From the NCBI GenBank assembly GCA_030593665.1, contig JAUVGS010000064.1:1-8495 (forward strand): a DNA stretch of 8,495 nucleotides, read 5' to 3'. The notes beneath the pieces were generated by a model. That model was given only the letters and a program-made list of their open reading frames with translations, was not told the origin of the DNA and did not search any database. Below, one piece after another: positions 6,281-8,495 of the stretch. Positions within the stretch are counted from its first letter, which is position 1, and the number at the start of each line of letters is the position of its first letter. This DNA comes from Chitinivibrionales bacterium. Its GTDB lineage: Bacteria > Fibrobacterota > Chitinivibrionia > Chitinivibrionales > JANQEN01. A program made the translations under genes and the position numbers.

Positions 6281-7603
6281 ATGCAATACTTATCAACGAT
6301 TATATTCATAGCAACCTTTTTTCTGAATGTTTTTTTTTCAAAGGTAAACGCAGATATTATCGGTTACTGGAAATTTGATGCCGGAGACGGTGATATCGCT
6401 TACGACTCAAGCAGCGTTGGAAATCACGGTGTAATCCATGGCCCTACCTGGGTGGAGGGTATTTCTGGAAAGGCATTAAGATTTGATGGTAAAAAGGATT
6501 ATGTATTAGTAGGTCATGATGGCTCATTAACGGGTATGAACGTATTAACGATTGATTTATGGGTTAAACTGGCGGAGGAAATTACTGGTAATTCTAGTAC
6601 TTTCGTGAATATATGGGGAGGTGGAAGTTGGGAAGACGATGCATATGGCCTAGGATTGCATCAAATGAGTCCGTATTTGAAAGCCGGTGTTTCAGGTTCG
6701 AGCATGAGCGTTGATGATAAAGAAAACGTTAGTACCATAGGTTTAACAGCTATTGGTTTCTGGTATCATGTGGCAATGGTTTACTCTGGTGACTCATTAA
6801 AAATATACTTAAATGGTACTCAAGCATTTTCAGATGAATCAATGGGGCAACCAATAAAAAGTCTTACAAAAGAATTGTTAATGGGTCATTTGAGCTTTGA
6901 TTCCTCTTCAGACTTCAATGGTGACATTGATGAAGTGCGCATACAAAATGTGGCTAATACTGCTGATGAAATTGTGGAATATTATGAAAGTTTTTTATCA
7001 CAACCTAATCTTATTTCTGCTGTAGCAAGTGATAATTCAATACTGCAAGAGGGTATTGATAATGACGACTATACTCTACTCACTTTTGACAATGCTGTGA
7101 GAATTTTTCAAGTAAACAGCTTGAATATTAATACCTTTTTTCCTTTAAATAACGGGCATTCATGGTTAAGTGGATTCGGATCAATTGGAAGTGCAATATG
7201 GAATCCTGAGAGTACCAAGCTGCTTGTCACTCTCGCTACCGCAGTATCTGCCCCAACCATTTCAATTGGCGATACTATTAAATTTTATAAAGGCGATTCT
7301 GTCGTTGTAATCACCGGTTCTTTTAGCGGTACTGGGATTATTACAACAGGTAATCCCAGTATGGGTATTAGTTCTGTTTGGCAAAATAATTACAATACAC
7401 CTATTATTATTTCCTTTAACAATACAATGCAAAATGCAGCGGTTAATATTTTTGATATCCATGGAAAGAACGTTGCCTCATTTAAGGATATCAGGGACAA
7501 TACCGTGGTCTGGAATCCACAAAAAACACCTAGTGGTATATACTACATTAAATTGTATTCAGGAAATAAAACAAATCTATTAAAAACGATTGTAGTAAAA
7601 TAA
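6281..7603 (+). CDS. Secreted LamG-domain protein with a T9SS sorting tail (440 aa)
   Basis: ATG 6281 is preceded by GGAG with a 6-base spacer. Residues 1-24 form a signal peptide (hydrophobic YLSTIIFIATFFLNVFF, likely cut at VNA-D). Residues about 25-225 are a LamG/concanavalin A-like beta-sandwich: IIGYWKFDAGDG at the start, GNHGVIHGPTWVEGISGKAL RFDG, LTIDLWVKL, the WYHVAMVYSGDSLKIYLNG strand pair and the closing DIDEVRIQN. Residues about 245-345 form a second beta module with the signature NNGHSW, GSIGSAIWNPES, LLVTLATA, PTISIGDTI. Residues about 374-440 are a T9SS tail (NIFDIHGK, TPSGIYYIKLYSG, KTIVVK). So the protein should cross the inner membrane by Sec and leave by T9SS, where LamG would bind carbohydrate or act as a surface lectin (inference). 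No glycosidase catalytic pair was found. It appears intact and monocistronic; no terminator separates it from the antisense intron 29 bases downstream. Confidence 0.9.
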   Translation: MQYLSTIIFIATFFLNVFFSKVNADIIGYWKFDAGDGDIAYDSSSVGNHGVIHGPTWVEGISGKALRFDGKKDYVLVGHDGSLTGMNVLTIDLWVKLAEEITGNSSTFVNIWGGGSWEDDAYGLGLHQMSPYLKAGVSGSSMSVDDKENVSTIGLTAIGFWYHVAMVYSGDSLKIYLNGTQAFSDESMGQPIKSLTKELLMGHLSFDSSSDFNGDIDEVRIQNVANTADEIVEYYESFLSQPNLISAVASDNSILQEGIDNDDYTLLTFDNAVRIFQVNSLNINTFFPLNNGHSWLSGFGSIGSAIWNPESTKLLVTLATAVSAPTISIGDTIKFYKGDSVVVITGSFSGTGIITTGNPSMGISSVWQNNYNTPIIISFNNTMQNAAVNIFDIHGKNVASFKDIRDNTVVWNPQKTPSGIYYIKLYSGNKTNLLKTIVVK

Positions 7604-7672
7604 TTTTCTTAAAACCAATCTAATGTGTTTGGGTCAAGTAGACCGGGGAAACTTCCCCTTCAGTCTCTCACA

Positions 7673-7706
7673 GAATCGTGCTTGAACCTCTCGATTCACA
7701 CGGCTC
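7673..7706 (-). ncRNA. Group II intron domain V (34 nt) with a catalytic-triad mismatch
   Basis: The 34-nt hairpin begins GAGCCGUGUG and ends AAGCACGAUUC, with GAGA (GNRA) tetraloop, five upper-stem pairs and the two-base bulge on the 3' side, exactly the domain V architecture. Lower-stem pairs are G1-C34, A2-U33, G3-U32, then C4 (base 7703) against A31 (base 7676), followed by C5-G30 onward. A2-G3-C4 is the catalytic AGC triad, so its C-G pair is here C-A. Confidence 0.85.
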
Positions 7707-7753
7707 TTACTATGTTCAATCATTTGATTTTGCCTCTGCAATGTAATCCTCCC
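7707..7753 (-). other. Domain IV stub with orphan maturase start site
   Basis: GGGAGG (7753-7748), 6 bases, then TTG (7741-7739) is a well-spaced translation start placed where group II introns of this layout begin their reverse transcriptase/maturase ORF. Only about 11 codons (LQRQNQMIEHS) follow before domain V starts at 7706. This suggests the ORF was deleted cleanly while the ribozyme was kept (inference). Confidence 0.5.
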
Positions 7754-8267
7754 ATCAGTGGTTGATACAATACATTAGCTGAACAGTTCGACCCCTTCGC
7801 TCCACCTCCTTTACAGTGGCTTCATCACTACTACGAGTCGATCCACCCCTGCTGTATGATGCCGGTACTCACGAACTAACACAGTGCTGCTGTGCGTGTA
7901 CGGCTCCTTAGCATCACCATACAGATTCCCATTTTCCTTACAAAATTCTAAACAGAGATCATGCCGCTTCTACGCCGGATGCCGTCTGACCGGTAAGCAC
8001 GTTTCTGTCAGACTTGTCCCGGGAATCTCCTCCACTCCCCGGTTTTGACACCACCAGTTTGTCTTCGATGCTTGTTCAGCGATTCACTTTCGTTCATCTT
8101 CTCTGCTCGCACCCAACCTTGACGCTCACCACCATATCTTTTCAACATAGCAGCTCAAGACGGTTTAGTATCTACTCGTGCAAGCCGATACCGGCAGGCC
8201 ACAACTGCCATCTTTTGTAAAGCTTCTTGACACACAGACGGTGTCAAACATTACACTAATATCACAC

Positions 8268-8403
8268 CCAGAAAAGCGTACATAGATTACTCCGTTTTTA
8301 CAAATCATATCATGTCGAGAACCGTTAATGATCTTTTTTTAGTTACTTGAGAGTACCGAGTTCTTTGAAATAAAAAAGATAATATTATCCTTTGTAAATC
8401 GTT
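8268..8403. other. Right flank of the intron, no established gene
   Basis: AT-rich sequence between the intron 5' end and the terminator. The only translation signal is on the minus strand: GGAG (8293-8290), 6 bases, ATG (8283-8281), then codons for YAFLG running into the intron boundary at 8268/8267. Too little remains to call a gene. Confidence 0.4.
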
Positions 8404-8440
8404 AAAAAAATGGTGGAGACATGTTTGATTTGCCTCCACC
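8404..8440 (-). terminator. Intrinsic terminator, minus strand
   Basis: On the minus strand GGTGGAG (8440-8434), 15-base loop, CTCCACC (8418-8412), one A, then seven T (8410-8404). It probably ends a transcript entering from right of the window; all three minus frames close within the last 55 bases, so that gene's coding part is outside. Confidence 0.7.
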
Positions 8441-8495
8441 TGCCAGATTTTTACCTATCAGATTAATTACCTGTCAACCGACCCAGCAATAAAGA

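Larger units (their letters stand above)
7633..8267 (-). ncRNA. ORF-less group II intron (about 635 nt, antisense to the LamG gene)
   Basis: Read on the minus strand. The best 5' end is canonical GUGUG (8267-8263), followed by a small hairpin AUU-AGUGU-AAU in the position of the first domain I hairpin. A further stem UUGACAC/GUGUCAA lies near 8247-8227. Inside, GCAGUU/AGCUGC and GCCG-GUAU-CGGC stems near 8207-8150 and the stretch around GAACGAAAGTGAATCGCTG have a domain I look. Domain V (7706-7673) and domain VI (7670-7633) are clear; a bulged A at 7639 is 7 bases from a 3' end GAC of the AY type. There is no reverse transcriptase ORF: domain IV is a stub. The 5' end is less certain than the 3' end; GTTTG at 8249 is a weaker alternative. 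The plus-strand open frame at 8014-8220 is a by-product. Splicing activity is doubtful because of the domain V mismatch. Confidence 0.8.

Noticed and set aside
7645..7660. Hairpin GGGGAAACTTCCCC as a terminator for the LamG gene
   Set aside because: It is the domain VI stem of the intron on the other strand, and no T-run follows it on the plus strand.
8102..8112. GTGCGAGCAG (minus strand) as the intron 5' end
   Set aside because: It matches GUGYG, but conserved-looking domain I stems continue upstream to about 8250, so it is internal.
8014..8220. 68-codon plus-strand open frame
   Set aside because: It lies on the antisense of group II intron domain I; the residues (Ser/Thr/His-rich) are not protein-like and no ribosome binding site precedes it.
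1..8495. CRISPR array, tRNA, rRNA or integrase/att site
   Set aside because: No regularly spaced repeats with spacers, no tRNA cloverleaf and no rRNA-like segment or recombinase was seen on either strand.

Overview
The window looks like an accessory, partly decaying region from a bacterium of the Fibrobacterota or a neighbouring FCB-type phylum (inference). The grounds are two separate C-terminal tails of the type IX secretion (T9SS, Por_Secre_tail) kind, a secreted LamG protein, very long Ig-like/carboxypeptidase-regulatory-like surface proteins, and a relic of an AgmX/PglI-type (TonB-like) C-terminal domain. No housekeeping gene is present to fix the taxon.

Layout. (1) 1-3711, plus strand: the 3' 1,236 codons of a giant modular surface or secreted protein whose start lies left of the window; it is visibly more GC-rich than the rest. 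(2) 3957-4564, plus: a small secreted protein whose T9SS sorting tail lies in the -1 frame, joined to the body exactly at a run of nine A. (3) 4701-5554, plus: a gene graveyard holding an N-terminal fragment resembling the arginase family, a VWA (VIT/VWA-type) fragment broken by a G13 tract, and an AgmX/PglI-type C-terminal domain broken by a 7-bp tandem duplication. (4) 5669-6067, minus: a 50-codon relic of a REP-associated (Y1/IS200-like) transposase and a possible 40-codon gene with its own promoter and Shine-Dalgarno. (5) 6281-7603, plus: an intact 440-aa secreted LamG protein with a T9SS tail. (6) 7633-8267, minus: a compact group II intron without a reverse-transcriptase ORF. Domain V, domain VI and the 5' GUGYG motif are readable, but the catalytic-triad base pair carries a C-A mismatch. 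(7) 8404-8440, minus: a strong intrinsic terminator for something entering from the right.

How the parts relate. Genes 2 and 5 are both probable T9SS cargo and gene 1 is probably a cell-surface or secreted adhesin-like protein, so the live content is mostly exported proteins. The rest is mobile-element debris (RAYT relic, ORF-less intron) and broken genes, as expected of a low-constraint island between surface-protein genes. The best candidates for unusual biology are the A9 junction that decides whether the small secreted protein receives its sorting tail, and the ORF-less group II intron that keeps a maturase start site but no maturase.
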